Position numbers and translations under genes: made by a program. Of a DNA stretch of 64,000 nucleotides, positions 26,711-36,667 are shown piece by piece. Every line of letters begins with the position of its first letter. Position 1 is the first letter of the stretch. The notes under the pieces are model-generated. The model made no database searches. It was not told where the DNA came from and saw nothing but the letters and a program-made list of their open reading frames with translations. Source of the stretch: Pseudomonas sp. CHM02 (GTDB taxonomy: Bacteria > Pseudomonadota > Gammaproteobacteria > Pseudomonadales > Pseudomonadaceae); contig NZ_JFCA01000005.1 of assembly GCF_000612585.1 (NCBI RefSeq), positions 62,001-126,000 on the forward strand, read 5' to 3'.

Positions 26711-27391
26711 TTACCTCTTGCGCAATACATACACTCGCCACATGGCGTAGAGCGGTATGAAGTCCAGCGACTCCTGGACACGGAAACCGGCTTCCTCGAA
26801 TTCTGCTTCAACGGTAGCAGCCGGTAACACAAACCGGTTTTGGTAACCTTCCTGCTCACCTTTCTTGCGACGTTTTACTTCGGCGCGCTTGCGTTTCCAG
26901 GCCTTGAAATTGCCGTCCACCCACAGCGAAACGATCACGCTGTCGCGGGTAACACGCTGAAACTCCCGCAATATCGCCAGCCTGTGCGCCGGCTCACCAA
27001 TGTGGTGCATGAGCCGCATGCAGAAGATGCTGTCGACCGAGTTATCTGGCAGATCGATATCAAAGGCAGATGTCTGCAAGGGCCGTACCCGTTTCACCAC
27101 GTCCGCCGGTTGGGCGATCGTCGCGACCTTCAACATCGACGCCGAATTGTCGGCACCGATAATCACGCGGTTGGGTTTCTCGGCCAGCAGCGGCCAGAAC
27201 CGCCCGGCCCCGCATGGCAGGTCCAGCACCAGCCCCGGCTCACCGGCCATGGCCAGCGCGCCGCGCGCCAATTGCTCGTCGCGTTTGTGGGACAGCCGGC
27301 GAGCCAGATTGTCCTGATGCTTGAGCAAATAATTTTGCGCGTGCTCGTCGTCGTACTTTTCGGAAAATTCGAGCTTGATCGGGGTAGACAT
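26711..27391 (-). CDS. Class I SAM methyltransferase (Orf222-like) of the ColRS regulon
   Basis: A 226-residue Rossmann-fold methyltransferase. Motif I is VLDLPCGAGRFWPLL (residues about 55-69); the acidic strand-2 end is IGADNSASML; motif post-I/IV is FDIDLPDNSVDSIFCMRLMHHIG. A C-terminal basic segment (KAWKRKRAEVKRRKKGE) suggests membrane or LPS association. ATG at 27391 is chosen over the GTG three bases upstream, with GGAG before it. It corresponds to the ColR-activated gene next to colS, and a ColR-box-like sequence lies 68 bp upstream. Its substrate is likely a LPS/lipid component (inference). Confidence 0.87.
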   Translation of the reverse strand: MSTPIKLEFSEKYDDEHAQNYLLKHQDNLARRLSHKRDEQLARGALAMAGEPGLVLDLPCGAGRFWPLLAEKPNRVIIGADNSASMLKVATIAQPADVVKRVRPLQTSAFDIDLPDNSVDSIFCMRLMHHIGEPAHRLAILREFQRVTRDSVIVSLWVDGNFKAWKRKRAEVKRRKKGEQEGYQNRFVLPAATVEAEFEEAGFRVQESLDFIPLYAMWRVYVLRKR

Positions 27392-27458
27392 CACTGATCT
27401 CCAGTTACTGATGCCTACAACCTTAAGCAGTGAACTGTGAGCAACTGGTCAACCAAGT

Positions 27459-27474
27459 GTGAAAAAGTTGTCCT
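27459..27474 (-). promoter_or_regulatory. Candidate ColR box upstream of the orf222-like gene
   Basis: On the minus strand, AGGACAACTTTTTCAC. The TTTTTCAC core and preceding A-C-N-N-C match the ColR consensus as I recall it ((T/C)(T/C)NA(C/G)NN(T/C)TTTTTCAC); the first two positions do not. It lies 68-83 bp upstream of the start, a good activator position. Confidence 0.6.
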
Positions 27475-27578
27475 GTCCAATCTCATACATTTCAAGACTT
27501 TACAGACACAAGCGATATCACGGGGCCATCTTCGCCGAATAGCGGCGATCTCTGGCAGGATAGCGGCAGGGGGTGGAG

Positions 27579-28859
27579 TCAGGCGTTGACCTGACTCAAT
27601 TGCACATGAAAGCGGCAGCCGTTGGGCTCCATGGTGCTGAGGCTCACGCTCCAGCCCTGGTTCTCGCAGATCCGCTGGACCAGCGACAACCCCAGGCCAA
27701 GGCCTTCACCGCGCTTCTCGTTGCCGCGCACGAACGGCTCGAACATCGCTTCGCGCTTGTCTTCGGGAATGCCGACGCCGGTGTCTTCCACCACAAAGCC
27801 GTCCGGCTCCAGGGTCAGGCGGATAAAGCCGTGCTCGGTGTAGTGCAAGGCATTGCGCAACAGGTTGCCCATCACCGCGTGCAGGAAGGTGGCGTTGTAA
27901 CGGGTATCCAGCGGGTTGCCGGGCTGGTAGATCAATTCCAGCCCCTTGCGCTCGATGGGCTCGCGCCAGATGCCAAGCAGATCGTCGGCCACTTGCTCCA
28001 GGCTGACCTGGGGCGACATGGTGCCGTCGTCATGTTCGGCACGCGCCAGCATCAGGAAGGTTTGCACCAGTTCGCGCATTTCTTCACAGGCACGGGCGAT
28101 GCGCTCGACCTGATTACGCCCGCGCTGGTCAATGGCCGGGTTTTCCAGCAACAGCTCGCAGGAACTGGCCAGCACCATCAACGGCGTGCGCAATTCGTGG
28201 CTGACATCGCTGGTAAACAGCTGCTCACGGGACAGCGCCTGGCGCAGGCGCCCCAGCGTGGCATCGAAAGCCACGGCCAATTCGCCCACTTCGTCCGCCG
28301 CATAGTCCGGCGCCAGGGGCGGTGCCAGGCCCAGCAGTTGGTCGCGATGACGTACCTGACGAGCCAGGCGCACCACCGGTGCCATCACTTTGCGCGCCAG
28401 CACCCAGCCGAGGAACACTGCCAGCGCCAGGCTGAGTACGAAACCCACCAACACGACGGCAAACAGCACGCGCTCGCGCTCTTCGAAATCGCTCTGATCC
28501 TGCAACAGCACGTAGCGCCTTCCGTCGACCACTTCGACCATGGCGTGGTACGACAGTGCTTCGCGGAACACTTCATGAAAGCCAGGCTCAAGATGGCGCA
28601 GATCCTTGGGCAACTCAAAGTCGCCTGGCCCGCCGCTGAAATAAAACAGTTGGTCCGGCTCGGGCCGGTGGCGCCAGTCCTCGACCGTGTCCATCAGCAG
28701 CAGTCGCTGCAAGTCACCGCCCAGGCCCGCCGAGATCAATTTCTCTTCCACCAGGTGCACAGTCGCAACGATACCCATGGCGAAGGCCCCCGCCACCAAC
28801 GCACTCATCAAGGCAAAGGCAATGATGATCCGCTGGGCAAGGCTTTGCTTAAACTCCAT
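27579..28859 (-). CDS. colS: Sensor histidine kinase ColS (metal-responsive envelope kinase)
   Basis: A 426-residue kinase: helix 1 about residues 12-34, periplasmic loop 35-130, helix 2 about 131-153, HAMP, HisKA with H221 (SDVSHELRTP), and HATPase with NLLRNALHYTEHG and GLGLGLSLVQRI. The periplasmic residues reported as essential for metal sensing in P. putida ColS are all present at identical positions: H35, E38, E96, H105, and the ExxE pair E126/E129. This strongly supports zinc/iron-triggered signalling. It overlaps colR by 11 nt. ColRS preserves outer-membrane integrity under metal and other envelope stress. Confidence 0.95.
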   Translation of the reverse strand: MEFKQSLAQRIIIAFALMSALVAGAFAMGIVATVHLVEEKLISAGLGGDLQRLLLMDTVEDWRHRPEPDQLFYFSGGPGDFELPKDLRHLEPGFHEVFREALSYHAMVEVVDGRRYVLLQDQSDFEERERVLFAVVLVGFVLSLALAVFLGWVLARKVMAPVVRLARQVRHRDQLLGLAPPLAPDYAADEVGELAVAFDATLGRLRQALSREQLFTSDVSHELRTPLMVLASSCELLLENPAIDQRGRNQVERIARACEEMRELVQTFLMLARAEHDDGTMSPQVSLEQVADDLLGIWREPIERKGLELIYQPGNPLDTRYNATFLHAVMGNLLRNALHYTEHGFIRLTLEPDGFVVEDTGVGIPEDKREAMFEPFVRGNEKRGEGLGLGLSLVQRICENQGWSVSLSTMEPNGCRFHVQLSQVNA

Positions 28860-29532
28860 CTCGACCCTCGGCCAAGCGATAACCGACGCCGTGCACCGTT
28901 TGCAGAAGCGGCTTGGCGAACGGTTTATCGATCACTTGACGCAATTGGTGAACGTGGCTGCGCAGGCTGTCGCTGTCCGGGCAGTCATCGCCCCACAGGG
29001 CCTCTTCGAGAATTTCGCGGCGCAGCACATGCGGGCTCTTCTGCATCAACACCGCCAGCAACTTCAGGCCGACCGGGTTGAGCTTGAGCAGGCGCCCTTC
29101 ACGGGTCACTTCCAGGGTATCGAGGTCGTAGCTCAAGTCACCCACCTGCAGGGCACGGCGACCGCCACCCTGGGCCCGACGCAGCACGGCTTCGATACGC
29201 GCGGCCAGCTCCGAGAGGGCAAACGGCTTGAGCAGGTAATCATCGGCGCCGGACTTGAAGCCCTGCAGCCGGTCATCCAACTGGTCACGGGCGGTGAGCA
29301 TGATCACCGGCGTGTCCCGGCGTGCGTCTTCACGCAGGCGCTTGCACAGGGTGTAGCCATCGATGCCAGGCAACATGATGTCGAGCACGATCAGGTCGTA
29401 ATGCTCGGTGGCGGCCAGGTGCAGGCCTGACAAACCGTCCTGCGCACAGTCCACGGTATAGCCCTTCAAACCCAGGTAATCCGCCAGGTTGGCCAGAATA
29501 TCGCGGTTGTCTTCAACCAATAAAATTCGCAT
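28849..29532 (-). CDS. colR: Response regulator ColR, OmpR family
   Basis: A 227-residue regulator with acidic pocket E7-D8, phospho-Asp D51 (VLDIMLPGIDGYTL), conserved Thr/Lys (MLTARD, DDYLLKPFAL), and a C-terminal winged helix ending GVGYRLAEGRDG. It matches the Pseudomonas ColR sequence closely from memory. Partner of ColS, activating the adjacent LPS-related genes and others for envelope maintenance and root colonisation. A reverse-oriented ColR-like box lies about 120 bp upstream, hinting at autoregulation (untested). Confidence 0.96.
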   Translation of the reverse strand: MRILLVEDNRDILANLADYLGLKGYTVDCAQDGLSGLHLAATEHYDLIVLDIMLPGIDGYTLCKRLREDARRDTPVIMLTARDQLDDRLQGFKSGADDYLLKPFALSELAARIEAVLRRAQGGGRRALQVGDLSYDLDTLEVTREGRLLKLNPVGLKLLAVLMQKSPHVLRREILEEALWGDDCPDSDSLRSHVHQLRQVIDKPFAKPLLQTVHGVGYRLAEGRDGV

Positions 29533-29649
29533 GGGCAGTGTCTCCGTACGCGGTAACGGCCGTGTTGGCTCGCGCAGCTTAAGGCCAAGTGTGGCTTACG
29601 ACTAGGGCAGCGGCGCGACTCTATAAGTTTTTTCAACCAATTGATTCGC

Positions 29650-29665
29650 TTCACGAGTTTTTCAC
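29650..29665 (+). promoter_or_regulatory. Second ColR-box-like sequence, upstream of colR
   Basis: TTCACGAGTTTTTCAC contains the TTTTTCAC core; the preceding eight bases fit the consensus as I recall it at 4 of 5 constrained positions. It points away from colR, in the colR/groEL intergenic region. Confidence 0.45.
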
Positions 29666-29738
29666 TATCGCTTCACCCGGAGCCCACAGAAAGGCTGCCA
29701 GGATGATGCCCCCTCACGCCTGGCGAAACCCAGGCATA

Positions 29739-29778
29739 AAAAAACCCCGCCGGCATCACTGCCCGCGGGGCTTTTTCA
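29739..29778 (-). terminator. Rho-independent terminator of groEL (bidirectional)
   Basis: Stem CCCCGCGGGC...GCCGGCGGGG around AGTGAT, followed by TTTTTTTA on the minus strand and TTTTTC on the plus strand. Confidence 0.88.
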
Positions 29779-29797
29779 GTACAGGGGTAAGGCTGGC

Positions 29798-31456
<1,659 letters not shown>

Positions 31457-31493
31457 TTAAATACTTTGGAATAACGGGAAAATGAGCGGGAAA

Positions 31494-31790
31494 TCAGCCT
31501 TCCAGTACGGCGAGAATCTCGTTCTCAGCCATGACCAGCAGGTCTTCGCCGTCGACTTTCACAGTGTTGCTGCCGGAGTAAGGGCCAAATACAACCTTGT
31601 CACCGACTTTAACGGCCAGCGCACGTACTTCACCGTTTTCCAGCGTCTTGCCTGGGCCAGCAGCGACGATCACACCGTGGTTGGCTTTTTCAGCAGCCGA
31701 ACCTGGCAGAACGATCCCGCCGGCGGTTTTCTTTTCTTCTTCGCTGCGACGGATTACGACGCGGTCGTGCAGAGGACGAAGCTTGCTCAT
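31494..31790 (-). CDS. groES: Co-chaperonin GroES (10 kDa)
   Basis: A 98-residue co-chaperonin; the lid of GroEL. The mobile loop [20 protein letters not shown] (about residues 16-35) and [25 protein letters not shown] are typical. First gene of the groESL operon, preceded by an AGGAGA ribosome site and, about 140 bp upstream, a sigma32-type promoter. Confidence 0.98.
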   Translation of the reverse strand: MSKLRPLHDRVVIRRSEEEKKTAGGIVLPGSAAEKANHGVIVAAGPGKTLENGEVRALAVKVGDKVVFGPYSGSNTVKVDGEDLLVMAENEILAVLEG

Positions 31791-31930
31791 TGTCGATCTC
31801 TCCTAATTGTGTTTTTCATCGGCCGGTGTCTGTACCGGCGGGTTGTATTCCGGCGGTGCCGGTCGCGTCTCGCCAGGCAAGACGCGGAAGTCTGTCTGGT
31901 GTTGCCACCAGAAACCTTGCGGTGACCGTT

Positions 31931-31962
31931 ACATAAGGGCGCATAAGCTTATTACAAGGGGC
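31931..31962 (-). promoter_or_regulatory. Sigma32 (heat-shock) promoter of groESL
   Basis: On the minus strand, CCCCTTGTAA, 13 nt, CCTTATGT. This is close to the RpoH consensus (CCCTTGAA-N13-14-CCCCATNT) with good spacing. It lies about 140 bp upstream of groES. Confidence 0.75.
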
Positions 31963-32003
31963 CTCGGCGGATTTTTTTTGCAGGTGCCGACGGCTGAAAG
32001 CAA

Positions 32004-32025
32004 CACGGCACCCGAAGGTGCCGTG
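32004..32025. terminator. Hairpin between groESL promoter and fxsA end
   Basis: Perfect 9-bp stem CACGGCACC / GGTGCCGTG with CGAA loop, 13 nt past the fxsA stop. The T tract is weak, so termination is likely rather than certain. Confidence 0.6.
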
Positions 32026-32037
32026 CCAGTAAAGCGG

Positions 32038-32514
32038 TTATTTGCTGTCGCGGTGTTCGAACTCGCCTTCGATCACATCACCTTCACGCCCCAACGGCTG
32101 GCGTGGCGCCGGACCGCCACGGGGTTGCAGGTCGTCGGCGAAAGCGCGCTGGCGAATCGCAGCCTCTTCGGCACGCTGGCGCATTTTGCCGGCCAGCAGC
32201 TTGCGGGTGACTGGCAACAGCATGACCAGGCCGACCACGTCACTGATGAAGCCCGGCAGGATCAACAGGCCACCGGCCAGGGCCATCATCAGGCCTTCAA
32301 GCATGGTCTGGGCGGGCAGTTCACCGCGGTTCAGGCTTTCACGGGCACGCAGTGCCGTGGCCAGGCCGGCGACGCGCAGCACCAGGACGCCGAGCATCGA
32401 GCCGAGAATGATCAGCAGCAGCGCCGGGAAAAACCCGATCGCACCGCTGACTTGAACGAATACGAACAGCTCCAACACCGGGAACAGCAGAAAGAGCAAT
32501 AAAAAAGGGCGCAT
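32038..32514 (-). CDS. fxsA: FxsA family inner-membrane protein
   Basis: A 158-residue membrane protein with four hydrophobic stretches: RPFLLLFLLFPVLELFVFVQV, AIGFFPALLLIILGSMLGVLVL, and a hairpin ALAGGLLILPGFISDVVGLVMLLP carrying the family signature LPGFISDVVGL. The polar C-terminus follows. Start MRPFLLL at 32514 is preferred over an ATG 57 nt upstream. In E. coli FxsA suppresses F-plasmid exclusion of phage T7 and its gene sits next to groESL; the same neighbourhood is seen here. Cellular role otherwise unknown. Confidence 0.9.
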   Translation of the reverse strand: MRPFLLLFLLFPVLELFVFVQVSGAIGFFPALLLIILGSMLGVLVLRVAGLATALRARESLNRGELPAQTMLEGLMMALAGGLLILPGFISDVVGLVMLLPVTRKLLAGKMRQRAEEAAIRQRAFADDLQPRGGPAPRQPLGREGDVIEGEFEHRDSK

Positions 32515-32580
32515 CAAATGGTTCCTCAACGCAAGAATGCCTTGCCAGTCCACCTTAGATGACGTCGCCATTTCGTGAAT

Positions 32581-33312
32581 TCAAGCGTTGGCGGGCTCTT
32601 TTTTCGGCCAGACCTCGGCGTGAGCCAATGAAACCAGGGCCTCGCGGACTTGTGTCGGCGTGTTGCAAGACTCTGCAAACGGCAACCAATGCAGCGACTG
32701 GCCAATACGCAGGTGCATGCCCTCACTGTCGATACCGGCCAATTGTGCAGGCTCGGTGGCAGGCAGGCCCGCCAGCTCGACGTAGTGGGCGATGGCCTTG
32801 GTGTGATCGCTGTTCATGTGTTCGATCATGCTGCGTTCCGCCTTGCCGGCGAACGGGTTGGCCAGGGTCAATTGGTCGACCCAGTGAATCGCCCCGAAGC
32901 CGCCGATGTAACGGTGGCGTACCGGCTTGAGTACCCAGAAATCGAAGTCATGGGCCTTGTGGTAGTTGGCCGAATCGGGGAAGTAGCGGTAATAACGCTC
33001 GGCCGCCGCCTCGATGGCATCGCCCTCTTCCAGTTTCTCGGCTTCGGCCAGGTACGTCAGGCGCCCGACGGCCTGCACGTCATCGGCCTCACGCTCGCCT
33101 ACCAGCAAGGAGCACTTGGGGTCTTTTTGCAGGTTATGGGTGTGCTGGGCAATGCGGCTGATCAGGATCAGCGGACGGCCCTGCTCGTCGAGGCAATACG
33201 GCACGACCGAACCGAAAGGGAAGCCGGGCATGGCTTTGGACAATGTGGAGAGAGCCCCACGGTATTCCTTGAGCAACAGCTCTCGGGCGTTCTTGGCAAC
33301 CTGTGCGCTCAA
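32581..33312 (-). CDS. HugZ-like protein (pyridoxamine-phosphate-oxidase fold plus DUF2470)
   Basis: A 243-residue protein. The N-terminal split beta-barrel (ALSTLSKAMPGFPFGSVVPYCLDEQGRPLILISRIAQHTHNL) is followed by a C-terminal DUF2470 domain (MIEHMNSDHTKAIAHY, residues about 175-235). This layout is that of HugZ, a heme-binding heme oxygenase in Helicobacter and Campylobacter, but many Pseudomonas homologues are untested. TTG at 33312 is preferred as start because GAGGAG lies six bases upstream; the ATG 36 nt upstream has none. It is the second candidate heme-degrading protein in the window. Confidence 0.78.
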   Translation of the reverse strand: MSAQVAKNARELLLKEYRGALSTLSKAMPGFPFGSVVPYCLDEQGRPLILISRIAQHTHNLQKDPKCSLLVGEREADDVQAVGRLTYLAEAEKLEEGDAIEAAAERYYRYFPDSANYHKAHDFDFWVLKPVRHRYIGGFGAIHWVDQLTLANPFAGKAERSMIEHMNSDHTKAIAHYVELAGLPATEPAQLAGIDSEGMHLRIGQSLHWLPFAESCNTPTQVREALVSLAHAEVWPKKEPANA

Positions 33313-33418
33313 CGTATGACTCCTCGGGTATTCAGCCGCCCATGGCATATGGGAATGGATCTCAACACAAGGTAATCATTATCCGCAAAGGTTGCCAAGC
33401 AGGTTTTGTCCGGCTTTG

Positions 33419-34426
33419 TTACCAGGCCACGCCGAAGCCTGCGGTATAGCGAGTCTTGCTCAGGCTGCTGTCGGAGTCTCCACTGATAACGTCGCGTTCG
33501 GCCTTGAGGTTGAGCGACGCCCACTCGGTGACCTTGTAGCGCAGGCCCATTTCTGCGTCCAACGAGTATTCCGCCGGACCGCCGATGGGCTTGCCCACTT
33601 CGCCGTTGGTGAAGAATTCGACGGTCTTGCCCACCAGGTAGCGGTTGTAATTCCACTTCATGGCCAGGGAATAGAAGTTGTCCTTGCCGCCGTCGGCGTA
33701 TTCATAGTCGGTGCGGTTGACCAGCGAGCCCAGGGAGAACGCGCCCAATTCATCGTCCCAGAACTGATAGCCCGGGCCCGTGCCGACGGTGCGCTGACGG
33801 GACAGGTCTTCAACCTTGTCGCGTTTGTAGGTCAAGCGCCCCTGCCAGAACCAGTGCTCGGTCAGGAAACGGTCGAGGTCGTATTCCAGGGCCCAGTTGT
33901 CGGTGGTGGTGACGTCGTCCTGGAACTCGCGGTTGTACTCGCCCTGCCCGGTATGGCGCCATTGACCATGGCGGGCGGTGGTCTTGAAGTCGATGTCGTA
34001 GTCGTTGGTGTCTTTATCGGCGCGTTTATAGTCCAGCGCCATGTCTACATTGCCCTTCCACACCAGGTCTTCGACCACCGGCTTGGGCTTGATGATCTGC
34101 TGGATGCTGGCCAGTTCGACGGTCTTGGGCGCTTCGCCGTTGGCCAGGACCACTTTGCCATCGTCCGCCGCTTTCAGGGACTTGGCCTTCTCGCCGGTAT
34201 AGGCGTCCTGCTTGACCAGCAGCTCCTGGTCGCTCTCCAGGGTTTTCACCTGTTTCCAGTCTACCGGGATGGCGCCTGCGTAATCGGTCTGGATCAGCAG
34301 CTTGCCCCCGTCGAAGACTTTGATCTTGCCGGTCAGGCGGTCACCGTTCTTCAACCAGACGGTATCGGCCAACAAGGGCGTGGAGGCGCTGAAAACAGCG
34401 AGGCATAGCAGGGTTCTGGACAACAT
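33419..34426 (-). CDS. DUF481 (YdiY-like) outer-membrane protein
   Basis: A 335-residue protein with a signal peptide (MLSRTLLCLAVFSASTPLLA, cleavage near residue 20). The N-terminal part has an SH3-like repeat (TVWLKNGDRLTGKIKVFDGGKLLIQTDYAG), followed by the DUF481 beta-barrel with repeated amphipathic strands (ALEYDLDRFLTEHWFWQGRLTYKRDK, YAGGKDNFYSLA-type). It ends in an aromatic GFGVAW, typical for outer-membrane insertion. Function unknown; salt- or acid-inducible in some species. It stands alone on the minus strand. Confidence 0.85.
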   Translation of the reverse strand: MLSRTLLCLAVFSASTPLLADTVWLKNGDRLTGKIKVFDGGKLLIQTDYAGAIPVDWKQVKTLESDQELLVKQDAYTGEKAKSLKAADDGKVVLANGEAPKTVELASIQQIIKPKPVVEDLVWKGNVDMALDYKRADKDTNDYDIDFKTTARHGQWRHTGQGEYNREFQDDVTTTDNWALEYDLDRFLTEHWFWQGRLTYKRDKVEDLSRQRTVGTGPGYQFWDDELGAFSLGSLVNRTDYEYADGGKDNFYSLAMKWNYNRYLVGKTVEFFTNGEVGKPIGGPAEYSLDAEMGLRYKVTEWASLNLKAERDVISGDSDSSLSKTRYTAGFGVAW

Positions 34427-34565
34427 AAGCGGATAAGGAGCTCAAGGTTGGCGAAAAGGGGCGATTATCGTGTTAGATAGCTAGGACTGACTCAAGGATT
34501 TATGTTGAGTTCAATTCTCATCAGCACACTTACAGACCTTTCCTACAATTGTGCCGTCGGTATCA

Positions 34566-34934
34566 ATGGATATGCCTACCGTGAATCAGCCCGCCGAACC
34601 ACCACAAAGCCCCGCCGAAATGCGCCGTACCGCGCTGTACCTGACCCTGGCGCAAGTGCCCGAAGGTTGCGTGGTGAGTTACGGTGAGCTGGCGCACCTG
34701 GCTGGCCTCGGCCGTGCGGCACGCTGGGTGGGACGCACGTTGAGCCAGCTTCCCGAAGACACCAGGCTGCCCTGGCACCGCGTGCTGGGTGCCGGTGGTC
34801 GGATAAGTCTGCCGGTGGGCAGTGCGTCAGGTGATGAACAACGCGCGCGTTTGCGCGATGAAGGCGTCACTGTCCGCAACAATCGCGTGGATATTCAGCG
34901 CCATGGCTGGCGCCCGGTAGAGCACAGCGGTTAG
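34566..34934 (+). CDS. Alkyltransferase-like (ATL) MGMT-family protein
   Basis: A 122-residue protein with the DNA-binding half of O6-alkylguanine-DNA methyltransferase. The AGT active-site PCHR is replaced by PWHRVLGAGG (near residue 71-80), i.e. Cys to Trp, the hallmark of ATL proteins, which bind and flag bulky O6-alkylguanine for nucleotide excision repair rather than repair it directly. Also conserved are VSYGELAHLAGL and the recognition-helix GRAARWVGRTL. Start chosen at 34566; ATG at 34572 is also possible, and there is no strong ribosome site. Upstream GTG would add five residues. Confidence 0.85.
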   Translation: MDMPTVNQPAEPPQSPAEMRRTALYLTLAQVPEGCVVSYGELAHLAGLGRAARWVGRTLSQLPEDTRLPWHRVLGAGGRISLPVGSASGDEQRARLRDEGVTVRNNRVDIQRHGWRPVEHSG

Positions 34935-34977
34935 AGTGCGCGCTTTGTTTCCGCAAATCTGAGGCAGACTCCAGCCC

Positions 34978-36510
34978 ATGCCCCGTAAAACCTGGCGCGC
35001 CGCGCTCGCCGCCTATGCCAGCCCTTCGACGTTAGTGCTGTTGTTGCTCGGCTTTGCCGCCGGCTTGCCTTACATGTTGGTGTTCTCGACGCTTTCAGTG
35101 TGGTTGCGTGAGGCCGGTGTGGCCCGCGAGACCATCGGCTATGCGAGCCTGATCGGCCTGGCGTATGCCTTTAAATGGGTGTGGTCGCCACTGCTCGACC
35201 AATGGCGCCTGCCGCTGCTCGGCAAACTCGGGCGTCGTCGCTCCTGGCTGGTACTGGCCCAATCGCTGGTGATCCTCGGATTGATCGGCATGGGCTTTTG
35301 CGACCCGCAGAAACACCTGTCCTGGCTGATCGCTATCGCCGTCATCGTCGCCTTTGCGTCCGCCACCCAAGACATCGCCGTCGACGCCTACCGCCTGGAG
35401 ATCGCCGACGACAGCCGCCAGGCCGCCCTGGCCGCCAGCTACATGTCCGGTTACCGCATCGCCGCCCTGCTGGCCACCGCGGGTGCACTGTTTTTCGCCG
35501 AAGGTTTTGGCTCCACCGGCTTCAACTATAAGCACTCGGCCTGGACCGGCACCTATGTGCTGTTCGGCGTGTTGATGATTCCGGCGCTGCTGACCACCCT
35601 GTTCATGCGCGAACCCAATGTGCCGCTGCGTACCCAACTGCAGGCCGGGCGCTACAGCTTCGTGCATCAGTTGGTCTCGGTGTTTGTACTGATCGTGCTG
35701 CTGGTGTCGGTACCGGCGATGTTCACCCAACTGTTCAACACCGATTTCGCCAGCGTGCTGTTCCACGGGGTCAGCCTGTGGGAGCTGCTGATGGAGGACC
35801 GCGCCTTCCTGCGTGCCATCCTCTATATCACCCTCACCGCCCTGTGCCTCTCGGCCATGGGCCGCCGTGGCCTGGCCCCCGTGCTGACGCCGGTCAACGA
35901 CTTCATCCTGCGCTACCGCTGGCAGGCGTTGCTGTTGTTGGGGCTGATCGCTACCTATCGCATGTCCGACACCGTGATGGGTGTGATGGCCAACGTGTTC
36001 TACATCGACCAGGGCTTTACCAAGGACCAGATCGCCGGGGTCAGCAAGATCTTCGGCCTGATCATGACCCTGCTGGGCGCCGGCATGGGTGGCCTGCTGA
36101 TCGTGCGTTTCGGTATCCTGCCGATCCTGTTCATCGGCGGCGTGGCGTCGGCGGGCACCAACCTGCTGTTCGTGATGCTCGCCGACATGGGCCCGGACCT
36201 GCAGATGCTGATCTTCACCATCTCCCTGGACAACTTCAGCTCCGGGCTGGCGACCTCGGCGTTTGTCGCCTATCTGTCGAGCCTGACCAACCTGAAGTTC
36301 TCCGCCACTCAATACGCCTTGCTCAGCTCGATCATGCTGTTGCTGCCGCGCCTGATCGGCGGGTACTCGGGGGTGATGGTGGAGAAGTTCGGGTATCACA
36401 ACTTCTTCCTGATCACCTGCATGCTGGGTGTACCGACGCTGCTGCTGATTGCCTTGCATTGGTATCAGGAGAATCGGCGGGCGCGGTTGAGTCCGCCGGT
36501 CGAAGACTGA
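34978..36510 (+). CDS. ampG: AmpG-type muropeptide permease
   Basis: A 510-residue MFS transporter with 12 to 14 helices. The N-terminal AmpG signatures [41 protein letters not shown], and the helix-4 motif [17 protein letters not shown] (DIAVDAYR) are present. The family imports GlcNAc-anhydroMurNAc peptides released in cell-wall recycling, and in P. aeruginosa it is needed for AmpC beta-lactamase induction. It is about 80 residues shorter than P. aeruginosa AmpG, so the C-terminal tail differs. It follows the ATL gene after 43 nt and could be co-transcribed. Confidence 0.88.
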   Translation: MPRKTWRAALAAYASPSTLVLLLLGFAAGLPYMLVFSTLSVWLREAGVARETIGYASLIGLAYAFKWVWSPLLDQWRLPLLGKLGRRRSWLVLAQSLVILGLIGMGFCDPQKHLSWLIAIAVIVAFASATQDIAVDAYRLEIADDSRQAALAASYMSGYRIAALLATAGALFFAEGFGSTGFNYKHSAWTGTYVLFGVLMIPALLTTLFMREPNVPLRTQLQAGRYSFVHQLVSVFVLIVLLVSVPAMFTQLFNTDFASVLFHGVSLWELLMEDRAFLRAILYITLTALCLSAMGRRGLAPVLTPVNDFILRYRWQALLLLGLIATYRMSDTVMGVMANVFYIDQGFTKDQIAGVSKIFGLIMTLLGAGMGGLLIVRFGILPILFIGGVASAGTNLLFVMLADMGPDLQMLIFTISLDNFSSGLATSAFVAYLSSLTNLKFSATQYALLSSIMLLLPRLIGGYSGVMVEKFGYHNFFLITCMLGVPTLLLIALHWYQENRRARLSPPVED

Positions 36511-36550
36511 TATTGGGGGGCCCTTTAAAAGCTGGACCGAGGTGCCCCCA

Positions 36551-36575
36551 ATCGCGAGCAAGCTCTGCTCCTACA
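36551..36575. repeat. Single degenerate REP unit
   Basis: ATCGCGAGCAAGCTCTGCTCCTACA, one unpaired unit with an interrupted stem, upstream of proS. Confidence 0.65.
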
Positions 36576-36667
36576 GACAGCCCAACATTCTGATGCCTGT
36601 ACGGCGACAGCTTGCGCCCGTACAATCCCAAGTCATTTCAAGTCCAAGCAACCGACAACGGCCTACC

